From DAOLCO01 sp964612555 (GTDB taxonomy: Bacteria > Bdellovibrionota_C > UBA2361 > SZUA-149 > DAOLCO01): a DNA stretch of 64,000 nt. This document shows, piece by piece, positions 53,962 through 62,591 of the stretch. The DNA lies in the NCBI GenBank assembly GCA_964612555.1, contig CAZTBW010000001.1, positions 62,001 through 126,000 on the forward strand, given 5' to 3'. The position numbers and the translations under genes are program-made. The notes beneath the pieces were generated by a model. It did no database searches. It was not told where the DNA came from and was given only the letters and a program-made list of their open reading frames with translations. Numbering within the stretch: the first letter of the stretch is position 1; each line of letters opens with the position of its first letter.

Positions 53962-55099
53962 TCCCTCTATGGAGCCGGCTATTGAATCAGCCAAGGCAGG
54001 TACATTTGAAGTTTTGAACACTGATGGAGCTTCGCGCAGGGGGAGATTTCACACCTGGCACGGAAGTTTTGATACTCCGGCTTTTATGCCGGTTGGTACT
54101 CAGGCTACTGTCAAGGGAATGACCAGCCAGATGCTTGAAGATATCGGAGCACAGATAATTCTCTCCAATACCTATCATCTGCATTTGCGCCCCGGCGAGG
54201 GTTTAATCGGAGAGCTGGGAGGTTTACATACTTTTATGAACTGGAATGCACCTATCCTTACCGATAGTGGTGGTTTTCAGGTGTACAGTCTGAGTGGTCT
54301 TAGAAAGATAAGTGATGATGGGGTTACTTTTAATTCTCACCATGACGGAGCAGAAGTTTTTTTCAGTCCCGAGAAAGTGGTCAGGATTCAGGAAACTCTT
54401 GGAGTGGACATCATGATGGTTCTGGATGAGTGCTTACCGGCAGGAGCCTCACAGGAAGAAGTTCGTTCTTCCTGGAAGCGGACGTTGAAGTGGGCAAAGC
54501 GTTCGCTTGCTGCAAGAGAAAATAAAAAAGTGCTTCCTTTTGGTATTGTTCAAGGTGGGATGTTTGAAGAGGAGCGAGCACGGGCAGTTGATGATCTTTG
54601 TTCATTAGATTTTTCAGGGTTTGCCATTGGAGGTTTGAGTGTTGGTGAAGAAAAAAAACTGATGAATAAAATAACATCATTTACCGCTCCCAGACTTCCA
54701 GCTGAAAAACCCCGCTACCTTATGGGGGTTGGTATGCCAATTGACCTTCTTGAGTCAATTAGTGTAGGTATCGACATGTTTGATTGTGTCATTCCGACAA
54801 GAAGTGCTCGTTTTGGAAGAATATTTTCAATGGAGGGCTATTATAATATAAGGAATGCCTGCTATCGAAAAGACAGCAAGCCACTTGATGAAGATTGTGA
54901 TTGCTATACCTGTAAAAATTACAGTAGAGCTTACGTCTCTCATCTGATTCATTCTGATGAAATTCTTGCTTCTGTACTTGCGAGTTTACATAATCTGAGG
55001 TTTTATCAGCGACTGATGAAAACGGTTCGTGAAAAGATAGAGAATCAATCTTTTTTCAGTTTTCTCGAAGAGTGTAGAAAGAAATGGGTTAATTTATAA
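53954..55099 (+). CDS. tgt: queuine/preQ1 tRNA-guanine transglycosylase
   Basis: 382 residues from ATG 53954, chosen because AAAGGAGG lies just ahead; an upstream ATG 53921 is in frame inside queA. Exchanges G34 for preQ1. LTDSGGFQVYSL holds the catalytic Asp, and the zinc site is CDCYTCKNYSRAYVSHLIH. yajC starts 17 nt later. Confidence 0.96.
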   Translation: MDSPSMEPAIESAKAGTFEVLNTDGASRRGRFHTWHGSFDTPAFMPVGTQATVKGMTSQMLEDIGAQIILSNTYHLHLRPGEGLIGELGGLHTFMNWNAPILTDSGGFQVYSLSGLRKISDDGVTFNSHHDGAEVFFSPEKVVRIQETLGVDIMMVLDECLPAGASQEEVRSSWKRTLKWAKRSLAARENKKVLPFGIVQGGMFEEERARAVDDLCSLDFSGFAIGGLSVGEEKKLMNKITSFTAPRLPAEKPRYLMGVGMPIDLLESISVGIDMFDCVIPTRSARFGRIFSMEGYYNIRNACYRKDSKPLDEDCDCYTCKNYSRAYVSHLIHSDEILASVLASLHNLRFYQRLMKTVREKIENQSFFSFLEECRKKWVNL

Positions 55100-55115
55100 A
55101 TAGTATTGTGTTTTT

Positions 55116-55547
55116 ATGATTTGTTTTATTAGAAAGTTAAAATTTTTGTTGTTATTTGTCCTCTTGTTTTTGAGTGCCTGTGTGCCGCCCTCTTCTGAAG
55201 GAGATGGGGGGATAAGTCAGCAAAGTCCGGGTGCGTTCCTCTTTTCAACTATTTACTTTATTCTTCTTGCCTTTTTCGCCTATTACTACATTGTAGTGCG
55301 TCCTTCCCAGATTGAGGAAGATGACAAGAAGAAATTTACAGAGTCTCTCAAGAAAGGTGATGAAGTCTGCACTACAGGGGGGATTGTTGGCAGGTTTGTA
55401 CAAAAAAAAGACTCTATTATCATAATAGAAATCGCACCAAAGGTAGAGATCAGGGTTTTGAGTTCGGAAGTTATGAAAAAACCGGTAGAAAACTCTCCTA
55501 AAGAGAGCGACACCAAAAAAATTGAAGATAACAAGAAAAAACAATAG
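55116..55547 (+). CDS. yajC: YajC-like preprotein translocase accessory protein with lipoprotein signal
   Basis: 143 residues. Starts with a Leu-rich signal and lipobox FLSAC (about Cys22), then the usual YajC helix (FSTIYFILLAFFAYYYIVVRPSQ) and KKFTESLKKGDEVCTTGGIVG. Normal YajC has only the single helix and no lipobox, so this form has an extra N-terminal segment. Directly precedes secDF, the standard order. Confidence 0.88.
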   Translation: MICFIRKLKFLLLFVLLFLSACVPPSSEGDGGISQQSPGAFLFSTIYFILLAFFAYYYIVVRPSQIEEDDKKKFTESLKKGDEVCTTGGIVGRFVQKKDSIIIIEIAPKVEIRVLSSEVMKKPVENSPKESDTKKIEDNKKKQ

Positions 55548-55560
55548 AAGTAGTGTTTTT

Positions 55561-55640
55561 TTAGGCTCTGTGAGGCAAAATGATTTTAGGCTCTGTGAGA
55601 CCAAACCATATGATTCTAGGCTCTGTGAGGCAAAGCCATT
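55561..55640 (+). repeat. three-copy tandem repeat in the secD leader
   Basis: Units at 55561-55585, 55586-55615 and 55616-55640 share (T/C)TAGGCTCTGTGAG(G/A)C and CAAA...ATT; lengths 25, 30 and 25. The repeat ends 30 nt ahead of the secD ATG. A related CTCTGCGAGGCAAA string occurs at about 13576-13589 after gcvP. Each unit could form a small GGCT/AGCC hairpin. Confidence 0.65.
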
Positions 55641-55670
55641 GCGGGTATGAACGTGTAAATCAGGAAGATT

Positions 55671-57233
55671 ATGTCAGATATTAAATCAAAGTTATATGTT
55701 ATTTCAGGGTTACTGCTGTTTTCTGTAGCTATACTTCTGCCGAATTTTTACGGTGGTGATCTTCCTCAGTGGTATCCTTTTAAAAAGATTCGACTTGGAC
55801 TTGATCTTCGTGGGGGTACTTACATAATACTTGAAGTGAAAACAGAAGAGGCGGTGCAGGGGCATGTTGCCTCCCTGGTGACAAATCTGCGTTCTGAGCT
55901 CAGGGAGAAGAGAGTCGGTCTTATTCGTTCGCGTCAGATTTCCGGAACCGGTCTTGAGTTTCAGCTTCTTTCTGAATCGGGGGTTGAAGACCTGAAGTCC
56001 TTCATTGCTGATAATTATTCGGAACTTCAGTTTAAGGAAATCCGTTTTGTAAATGAGGGTGTCGGCTCTGACAGCAAAGGTCAAGCCATCGTAACTTATG
56101 AACTCAGTGAATCAGAGCAGCGTGAATTGAAAATTAATTCAGTAGCTAAAGCTATTGAAACTATCAGGAGTCGGGTTGATCAGTTTGGTGTTGCGGAACC
56201 TGTAATTCAAAGAACGGGTGAGAATCGCCTGATGATTCAGCTTCCCGATATCACCAATGCTGATGAAGTGAAGAAAACACTTGGTTCTGTGGCTAAGCTT
56301 GAGTTCAGGTTGGTTGCAACTCAGGATACTCCGGCTTCACAAATAATCAGTGTTCCTGATAAACAGGGAGGTACGCTTCCACTTGAAGATGAAGTTCTTA
56401 TGTCAGGTGATGCGATTCAGAGAGCTACGGTAGAGGTAAACCCCCAGAATAATGAAATTCAGGTTTCTCTGAAGTTGAATTCTTATGGAGCCAGAACCTT
56501 TGCCCGTATCACCGGGGAGAATGCCGGCAGATCTCTTGCAATAGTACTGGATGGACGAGTTCAGTCCTACCCCAGAATCAACGAAAGAATTAGTGAAGGG
56601 AGAGCGCAGATTACAGGTGGATTTTCAAGAGAGGAAGCTCGTCAGCTTTCAGTCGTGTTGAACTCAGGTGCGCTTCCGGCAAGTCTTACTTTTGAGGAAG
56701 AAAGAACGATTGGGGCGAGCCTTGGGGCAGACTCTATCCAGAAAGGCGTTCTTGCCTGTGCTATCGGAATGGTGTCAGTGGTTCTTTTCCTCCTGCTTTA
56801 TTATAAAAAGGCGGGGCTTTTAGCTGTCTTCTGTCTTGCTTCCTGCCTTCTGTTTGTTTTGGCGGGGCTTGGGCTTCTTGGTGCCACACTTACTCTTCCG
56901 GGGATTGCCGGTCTTGCACTTACCATTGGTATGGCAATGGATGCGAATATAATAATTTTTGAAAGAATCAGGGAAGAAATAAGAAGTGGAGCATCCATAG
57001 TATCTGCGGTGTTTCATGGTTTTGAGCGAGCGCATGTTGCCATATTTGATTCTAATGTTACCAGTCTCCTTATAGGTATGGTGCTTTATTATTTCGGAAC
57101 CGGTCCGATAAAAGGATTTGCAGTGACTCTTTGTATAGGAATCATCAGCAGTATGTTTACAGCCCTTTATATGTGCCGGGTGGGATTTCAGTTTTTTAAC
57201 ATGAACAGAAGAGACGGTAGTCTGAGTATATAA
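55671..57233 (+). CDS. secD: protein translocase subunit SecD
   Basis: 520 residues. Proton-driven factor that pulls proteins out of the Sec channel. LGLDLRGGTYIILEV, periplasmic P1/P4 domains, VAEPVIQRTGENRLMIQLPD, and a C-terminal six-helix membrane domain with GMAMDANIIIFERIREE. Transcript shared with secF, 39 nt downstream. Confidence 0.97.
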   Translation: MSDIKSKLYVISGLLLFSVAILLPNFYGGDLPQWYPFKKIRLGLDLRGGTYIILEVKTEEAVQGHVASLVTNLRSELREKRVGLIRSRQISGTGLEFQLLSESGVEDLKSFIADNYSELQFKEIRFVNEGVGSDSKGQAIVTYELSESEQRELKINSVAKAIETIRSRVDQFGVAEPVIQRTGENRLMIQLPDITNADEVKKTLGSVAKLEFRLVATQDTPASQIISVPDKQGGTLPLEDEVLMSGDAIQRATVEVNPQNNEIQVSLKLNSYGARTFARITGENAGRSLAIVLDGRVQSYPRINERISEGRAQITGGFSREEARQLSVVLNSGALPASLTFEEERTIGASLGADSIQKGVLACAIGMVSVVLFLLLYYKKAGLLAVFCLASCLLFVLAGLGLLGATLTLPGIAGLALTIGMAMDANIIIFERIREEIRSGASIVSAVFHGFERAHVAIFDSNVTSLLIGMVLYYFGTGPIKGFAVTLCIGIISSMFTALYMCRVGFQFFNMNRRDGSLSI

Positions 57234-57271
57234 ATAAAAATATTTAAAACGCTAAAGAAAGAGTTACCAGT

Positions 57272-58195
57272 ATGTCAGTAGCAGAACCAACAACCAATAT
57301 CGATTTTGTGGGGAAAAGACACCTTACCCTGATTCTTTCAATTCTGATATTTATTTTTTGTGCCTATGAGTGGATTTCTAGTGGTAATCAGAAATTCGGA
57401 ATTGACTTTGTAGGGGGTAATGAGCTGGTAATAGGGTTTCAGGACGCAATTGATATTGCAAAGGTTCGTGATGCCTTAACAGAAAAAGGGCTGAGCAGTG
57501 CAAGTGTACAGTCTTTTGAAAAGGGTTCCAATCAGTTTTCCATAAGAGTTAAAGGTTCAGATGTTTCTGATGTAAATGTGACAGTGCAGGAAGCACTGAC
57601 TCTTACTCAAGTGCCCTTTGAAGTATTAAGGAATGACTACGTGGGTCCTTTGATCGGTGATAAGATCAAACAGGATGCGATCAAGTCTATAGTTTTTGCA
57701 CTCCTCATCCTGCTGATTTACATCACCTGGAAATTTGAATTTGGATTTGCGGTGGGAGCGGTTGTTGCCTTGCTTCATGATGTTTTGATGTCTGTGGGAG
57801 TTTTTATTTATCTGGGAGGAGAAATTGACGCGAGTGCTCTTGCGGCACTTTTAACGGTTATCGGTTATTCGGTAAACGATACCATTGTTCTTTTTGACAG
57901 GGTTCGTGAGAACATGTTTCTCAAGCTAAGAGGAAAGGCTGACGCTAAAATTGGAAATTTGTCATTAAAATCCATGGAAATGCCTGAGATAATAAATCTT
58001 AGTGTTAATCAGACTTTGTCCAGAACAATTCTGACTTCTTTAACTACTCTCTTTACCTGTTTTGCTCTCTGGTATTATGGGGGAGGAGCTATTTCTGACA
58101 TTGCTTTGATATTAATTATAGGAATAGTTACGGGAACTTATTCTACCATTTATGTTGCCTCGACTGTTGCCCTTTTTCTGCACAAGAAAAAATAG
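57272..58195 (+). CDS. secF: protein translocase subunit SecF
   Basis: 307 residues. FGIDFVGGNELVIGF, GALSxxVG-type loop region DYVGPLIGDKIKQDA and VIGYSVNDTIVLFDRVREN are characteristic. Six membrane helices. Partner of SecD. Confidence 0.97.
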   Translation: MSVAEPTTNIDFVGKRHLTLILSILIFIFCAYEWISSGNQKFGIDFVGGNELVIGFQDAIDIAKVRDALTEKGLSSASVQSFEKGSNQFSIRVKGSDVSDVNVTVQEALTLTQVPFEVLRNDYVGPLIGDKIKQDAIKSIVFALLILLIYITWKFEFGFAVGAVVALLHDVLMSVGVFIYLGGEIDASALAALLTVIGYSVNDTIVLFDRVRENMFLKLRGKADAKIGNLSLKSMEMPEIINLSVNQTLSRTILTSLTTLFTCFALWYYGGGAISDIALILIIGIVTGTYSTIYVASTVALFLHKKK

Positions 58196-58264
58196 TCTGG
58201 AAGATAGGTAAAATCCTGCTTTAAGTAATTTGAAGTTTGGTTCTGCTTCTGTTAGAGTCGGTAA

Positions 58265-59989
58265 TTGAACTCGGTAAGTCCTGGTGATAGTAATGCAGTG
58301 ACTGAAAAATTTGTGGACAAAACAAGCGGCGGTTCAGGTTTAATGGCAAAGAAAAAGAAAAACAAATTTAAACACAATTCAGATAATCAGCAGTCGGGAG
58401 GAGCGTCTTCAGGCATTGGAGTTTCTTCTGCTGTAACAACTGCTCAGGCAGTTATGAAAGAAAGTATAGAAGATCAGGAAGATTCTACTGACCTTCATAA
58501 CAATTCAGTTTTAGATACAGATAGAACCATCAAGAACGAGGAGAACAATATTATGGCAGTATCAGATAAGTCCGGTACGGGAATTACAGGTAAGTCCGGC
58601 ACAGGGAAAGAGACTGAGAAAGAAAAAAGTCAGCCTCAGCAGGCTGAGCTGATCAAGACAGAAACGACGACTTCCCCCGTTGAAAAAAATGCTTCTGAAA
58701 AAAACGCTTCACAAACAAAAACAGTTGAAACAAAAGTAGTAGAAATTAAAGATTTAGGGAAAAACGATATGGCATACGATCCATCAAGAGACTATAGTTC
58801 TGAACCACTTGGAGCACGAATCAAGGTGATTGGAATCGGTGGTGGTGGTGGAAACGCGGTGAATAACATGATTCGTTCCGGTCTGAGAGGAGTGGAGTTT
58901 ATCGCAGCTAATACTGATATACAGGCTCTTAACTCTTCACTCGCACAAACAAAAATTCAATTGGGTGCTGAGTTGACAAAAGGCTTGGGTGCGGGTGCCA
59001 ATCCGGCTGTAGGGGAAGGTTCTGCACGTGAGAGTGCTGATGAAATCCGGGAAAGGCTCAAGGGAGCAGATATGGTGTTTGTTACTGCCGGGATGGGTGG
59101 TGGAACAGGTGGTGGTGGTGCTTCTGTCGTCTCTAATATCGCCAAAGAGCTGGGAGCCCTTACTGTAGGGGTTGTTACAAAGCCGTTTATCTTTGAAGGT
59201 AAAAGAAGAATGGCTAATGCAGAAGCGGGAATTGCCGCTTTAAAACGTGAAGTTGACACTCTTATTACTATTCCTAACCAGAGACTACTCTCTGTGGCTG
59301 GCAGAAACACTACGCTTCTGGACACTTTCAGGAAAGCGGATGATGTACTTTATCAGGCAGTAAAAGGTATTTCTGATCTTATTTTGTTTGAAGGTCTGGT
59401 GAATGTCGACTTTGCCGATGTTCGTGCCGTAATGAGTGAAATGGGTATGGCAATGATGGGCTCGGGTGAAGGTAAGGGAGAGAACCGTGCACTTGAAGCG
59501 GCAGAAAAAGCTGTTTCCAGTCCGCTCCTTGAAGATATCTCTATTAACGGTGCTCGTGGTATTCTTATTAATGTTACTGCGGGTATGGATGTTACGCTTC
59601 AGGAAATTAACGAAGCTGCTGAGCTTATTCACGCTGAAGCGCATGAAGATGCAAACATTATCTGGGGTATGGTCATTGATGAAGAAATGTCCGATGCGGT
59701 TCGGGTTACCGTTATCGCAACCGGGTTTGGTGACAAATCTGAAATGAGACGTTCTCCTGGTATGTCTATGGTAGGGTCTGCTTCTGCGATATCAGGTAAT
59801 CACTCTGTTCCCGGAGTGGATACTTCCGGTTTAAATGCGGAAAAGAAGCTTGATATTCCTACTTTTTCAAGAAAACAGAAAGATTCCAGTTCTGATTCCA
59901 TGAAACTTAAGAAAATCTCTGTGATGTCCAGTGCTGATGATGAAGACAAATATGAAATACCTACTTTCTTAAGAAGGCAGGCTGATTAG
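58265..59989 (+). CDS. ftsZ: cell division GTPase FtsZ with long N-terminal extension and doubled C-terminal peptide
   Basis: Forms the division ring. The frame is open from TTG 58265 (574 residues). Possible starts: ATG 58343, ATG 58553 (best Shine-Dalgarno, GAGGAG 9 nt upstream), ATG 58769 (minimal FtsZ). The conserved GTPase begins near residue 183 (IKVIGIGGGGGNAVNNM) with GGGTGGGG and NTDIQAL. The 168-residue lead-in is Lys/Ser/Gly-rich low complexity. The tail has IPTFSRKQ (531-538) and IPTFLRRQ (565-572); normal FtsZ has one such peptide for binding FtsA/ZipA. Next gene mrp starts 12 nt after the stop. Confidence 0.95.
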   Translation: MNSVSPGDSNAVTEKFVDKTSGGSGLMAKKKKNKFKHNSDNQQSGGASSGIGVSSAVTTAQAVMKESIEDQEDSTDLHNNSVLDTDRTIKNEENNIMAVSDKSGTGITGKSGTGKETEKEKSQPQQAELIKTETTTSPVEKNASEKNASQTKTVETKVVEIKDLGKNDMAYDPSRDYSSEPLGARIKVIGIGGGGGNAVNNMIRSGLRGVEFIAANTDIQALNSSLAQTKIQLGAELTKGLGAGANPAVGEGSARESADEIRERLKGADMVFVTAGMGGGTGGGGASVVSNIAKELGALTVGVVTKPFIFEGKRRMANAEAGIAALKREVDTLITIPNQRLLSVAGRNTTLLDTFRKADDVLYQAVKGISDLILFEGLVNVDFADVRAVMSEMGMAMMGSGEGKGENRALEAAEKAVSSPLLEDISINGARGILINVTAGMDVTLQEINEAAELIHAEAHEDANIIWGMVIDEEMSDAVRVTVIATGFGDKSEMRRSPGMSMVGSASAISGNHSVPGVDTSGLNAEKKLDIPTFSRKQKDSSSDSMKLKKISVMSSADDEDKYEIPTFLRRQAD

Positions 59990-60001
59990 TTATTAGCGAA
60001 C

Positions 60002-60799
60002 ATGAACCATATTATTGCAGTTGGAAGTGGTAAAGGTGGTGTTGGTAAGTCTACGGTTGCATGTAATCTTGCAGTAGCGCTTGCCAATAACCCTGACCTT
60101 GGGCTTGATGGAAAGGTAGCCCTGATAGATGTTGATTTTTATGGTCCCAGTATCCCTACCATGATGGGTGGCGGGGAGCTTCAGGTAGACCCTTCCACGC
60201 AAAAATTTATTCCTGCTCTCAGACATGGTGTTAAGTATATATCAATTGCTTTTTTCCTTAAGGAAAAAGACGATGCCGTCATATGGCGTGGTCCCATGTT
60301 TGGTAAAGCAATGACTCAGTTATTTGGTGATGTGAACTGGGGAGGGGTAGAAGTGGCGGTAGTTGATATGCCTCCGGGTACCGGAGATGCCCAGCTTTCA
60401 CTTTCTCAGTTAGTTTCTCTTTCCGGTGCGCTCATGGTTACCACACCACAGGAAGTTTCTCTTTCGGATGTAAGAAGAGCGGTAAACATGTTCAGAAAAG
60501 TAGAAGTTCCGATACTTGGCATTGTTGAAAACATGTCGGGGCTTACTCTGGAAGATGGTTCCACGCTTGATCTTTTTGGTGCCGGGGGTGGGATGGAAAT
60601 TTCCAGCAGCTATGACATACCACTACTTGCCCAAATACCAATTGATATTGCTCTGAGAAAAGGCGGTGATTCAGGAATCCCTGAAGCTCTGTCCAGAGAC
60701 AGTATCTCGGGAAAGATTTTTAACACTCTTGCAAAAGACGTGTACGAACAACTCCTACTCCACGGCAAAGAGCCATCCGCTATTCAGGTTGAGAATTAA
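60002..60799 (+). CDS. mrp: Mrp/ApbC-family P-loop ATPase, Fe-S ligand cysteines absent
   Basis: 265 residues. Walker A GKGGVGKST, ALIDVDFYGPSIPTMMG, WRGPMFGKAMTQ, DMPPGTGDAQLSL and GIVENMS are all Mrp landmarks. The family CxxC loop after ENMS, normally holding a bridging [4Fe-4S] cluster, reads ENMSGLTLEDGSTLDLFG with no Cys, and the N-terminal DUF59 domain is missing. It may have lost scaffold function or act in a different ATPase role. Confidence 0.88.
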   Translation: MNHIIAVGSGKGGVGKSTVACNLAVALANNPDLGLDGKVALIDVDFYGPSIPTMMGGGELQVDPSTQKFIPALRHGVKYISIAFFLKEKDDAVIWRGPMFGKAMTQLFGDVNWGGVEVAVVDMPPGTGDAQLSLSQLVSLSGALMVTTPQEVSLSDVRRAVNMFRKVEVPILGIVENMSGLTLEDGSTLDLFGAGGGMEISSSYDIPLLAQIPIDIALRKGGDSGIPEALSRDSISGKIFNTLAKDVYEQLLLHGKEPSAIQVEN

Positions 60800-60807
60800 T
60801 TCGTCGA

Positions 60808-61485
60808 ATGTGGAGTTTATCAAGTTTTACGAGTGTGGCTTTCCAAGATACTCAATTACCGGAGCGTTCCGGCTCTTCTGAGTTACAACTCTCTCATGCT
60901 CTCGCACTTGTTAATACCAAAAGTGGTGTATTGCTGAGTGCTGATGGTGAAAGAATTTCTTTGCCGTTTACTGCGGAAAAAGACGATAGAGGTTTTTTTC
61001 TACGGTCGCATGTTCCAAAATTTCGTACAGGTCTTGTGGAGCAGGTAAAAAATCAGGGTACGCTTGAAGTTTTGTTTGATTGTGGAGAATATTACATTGA
61101 CCCTGAATGGATTCTAAGAAAAAAAGCACATGCACCTACGGAAATTAAAGTTGTATTTTCAATTTGTGGTATTGCAGGATTTGTTGAATGCTCGGAAGAA
61201 TCAGCTTTGGAGCACCTGGATAGAGTCACAAAATATAAGCAGCTTGCGTTTAATTCAGATTCTGTTTTTTCTGTAAATCACTTACCAACGGAATATGTTC
61301 GTGAAATGCTTCCTCAGATACTGCACTTTGAAGTACGAGTAGAGAGAGTTCATGTATCTCAGGTGATGGCTCTGACTCATCTGCTTGCGGAACAACGTAT
61401 GCATATTCTCAAAAAGCTTGATGAAAAAGGAGACCCTCTTGCCCGAGAAGCTGCACAGATAATTAGATTTTTTATGACTGTTTAA
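60808..61485 (+). CDS. hypothetical protein
   Basis: 225 residues, soluble, mixed alpha/beta, 8 nt after mrp. The first half reads as beta strands (ALALVNTKSGVLLSADGERISLPF), the second half as helices (YVREMLPQILHFEV...). No recognised family, and no membrane segment. Last gene of the rightward run; a 12-bp hairpin follows. Confidence 0.6.
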   Translation: MWSLSSFTSVAFQDTQLPERSGSSELQLSHALALVNTKSGVLLSADGERISLPFTAEKDDRGFFLRSHVPKFRTGLVEQVKNQGTLEVLFDCGEYYIDPEWILRKKAHAPTEIKVVFSICGIAGFVECSEESALEHLDRVTKYKQLAFNSDSVFSVNHLPTEYVREMLPQILHFEVRVERVHVSQVMALTHLLAEQRMHILKKLDEKGDPLAREAAQIIRFFMTV

Positions 61486-61520
61486 AAACGTAAATCTGGC
61501 TTACACCAGTTTATCAGTTT

Positions 61521-61552
61521 ATCCAGGCGAGGGTTGAAAACCTCGCCTGGAT
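61521..61552. terminator. 12-bp perfect hairpin between convergent transcripts
   Basis: ATCCAGGCGAGG (61521-61532), 8-nt loop, CCTCGCCTGGAT (61541-61552). No T-run on either side, but it lies exactly between the mrp-operon end (61485) and the cold-shock gene end (61567), so it may serve both as a bidirectional terminator or mRNA end-protector. Confidence 0.6.
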
Positions 61553-61566
61553 AGTAGACAACTTGC

Positions 61567-62013
61567 TTAGTCGTTAAGCTCTTTTTCAAGTAGCTTGCTG
61601 CTTTCTGTTGCTCTCAGGTCTGAGTCAGTGAGAGTTTCAGTTTCGTCAAGAAGCTCTTCTTCGCTCCTTGTTTCGATTTCAACCATGCTGCTTGACGGCT
61701 TGTAGGTAGAGGCGATGTTACCAGACTGAAGATTCGGAGCGATATCGCCGTTTGGGAGATTTTCGGCTTCTAACTGTTGTTTTAGAAGCTTCTTCTCAAG
61801 CGCTGCAACCCGAACAACCCGAGCGGCATGAAGCCCTTTTTCTCCGGCTTTCAGTTCATATTCAACTTCTTCGCCATCCTTGAGTGTTTTAAATCCATCC
61901 CATTCAATAACAGAATAATGAACAAAGACATCTTTGCCGGTTGTGTGTTCAATAAATCCAAAACCCTTAGCATCGTTAAACCATTTAACGGGACCTTTAA
62001 GTAATTCAGCCAT
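61567..62013 (-). CDS. cold-shock-domain protein with acidic C-terminal extension
   Basis: 148 residues from ATG 62013 (AAAGGAG 9 nt upstream). Residues 1-66 are a complete CspA domain: KGPVKWFNDAKGFGFIEH (RNP1 KGFGFI) and DVFVHYSVI (RNP2). The next 80 residues are a Glu/Leu-rich and Ser/Thr-rich tail not found in CspA (about 70 residues). Binds single-stranded RNA or DNA. The leader 62014-62591 is shared with the divergent hybrid kinase and contains no gene I can support. Confidence 0.9.
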   Translation of the reverse strand: MAELLKGPVKWFNDAKGFGFIEHTTGKDVFVHYSVIEWDGFKTLKDGEEVEYELKAGEKGLHAARVVRVAALEKKLLKQQLEAENLPNGDIAPNLQSGNIASTYKPSSSMVEIETRSEEELLDETETLTDSDLRATESSKLLEKELND

Positions 62014-62591
62014 TTTTTCGACTCCTTTCACATCTATTTTTACTTCAAACCAGCACAGAAATACCCCAAAAGAAAATATCTTGTGCTACTTCTTACAGTT
62101 CATACGAATGACATCCTTATCTTAAGAACACCCAGCATTTAGAACGTCCTTAAATAATCCATCAAAACCTCATTCTTCACGTACCGGAGAAATCATATCC
62201 CCGGGCAGCTTACCAATCTTAAGCCCCCCGCAAATTGAATTCCCAATTGCAGAAAGCCAGGATTGGCAACGCCTGACTTACAGAGCAACATTCAGACCAG
62301 AATCACAAGAGAGAAACAAAGACCCTACTTGTGACAAAATCTTATGCTCATAAGTTCCTCAATTCTATGATGTATGCAAAACCCGGGTTTTTGGCAATTA
62401 CAATTATTTTACAATTGTTATAAGAATAGTATCTTATTTGTAGATTTCAATGAGGAAAAACCGGCACAGGGAGCGAAAGAAGTTCCCGCATAATGCTGGT
62501 ATTTTGTCGAAATTTTATCCATTGTAGAAAGATAAACCAGTTTATAAAATGGGGAGGTGTTTGATAATTAAATCTTAAGCTAATTAGATGT

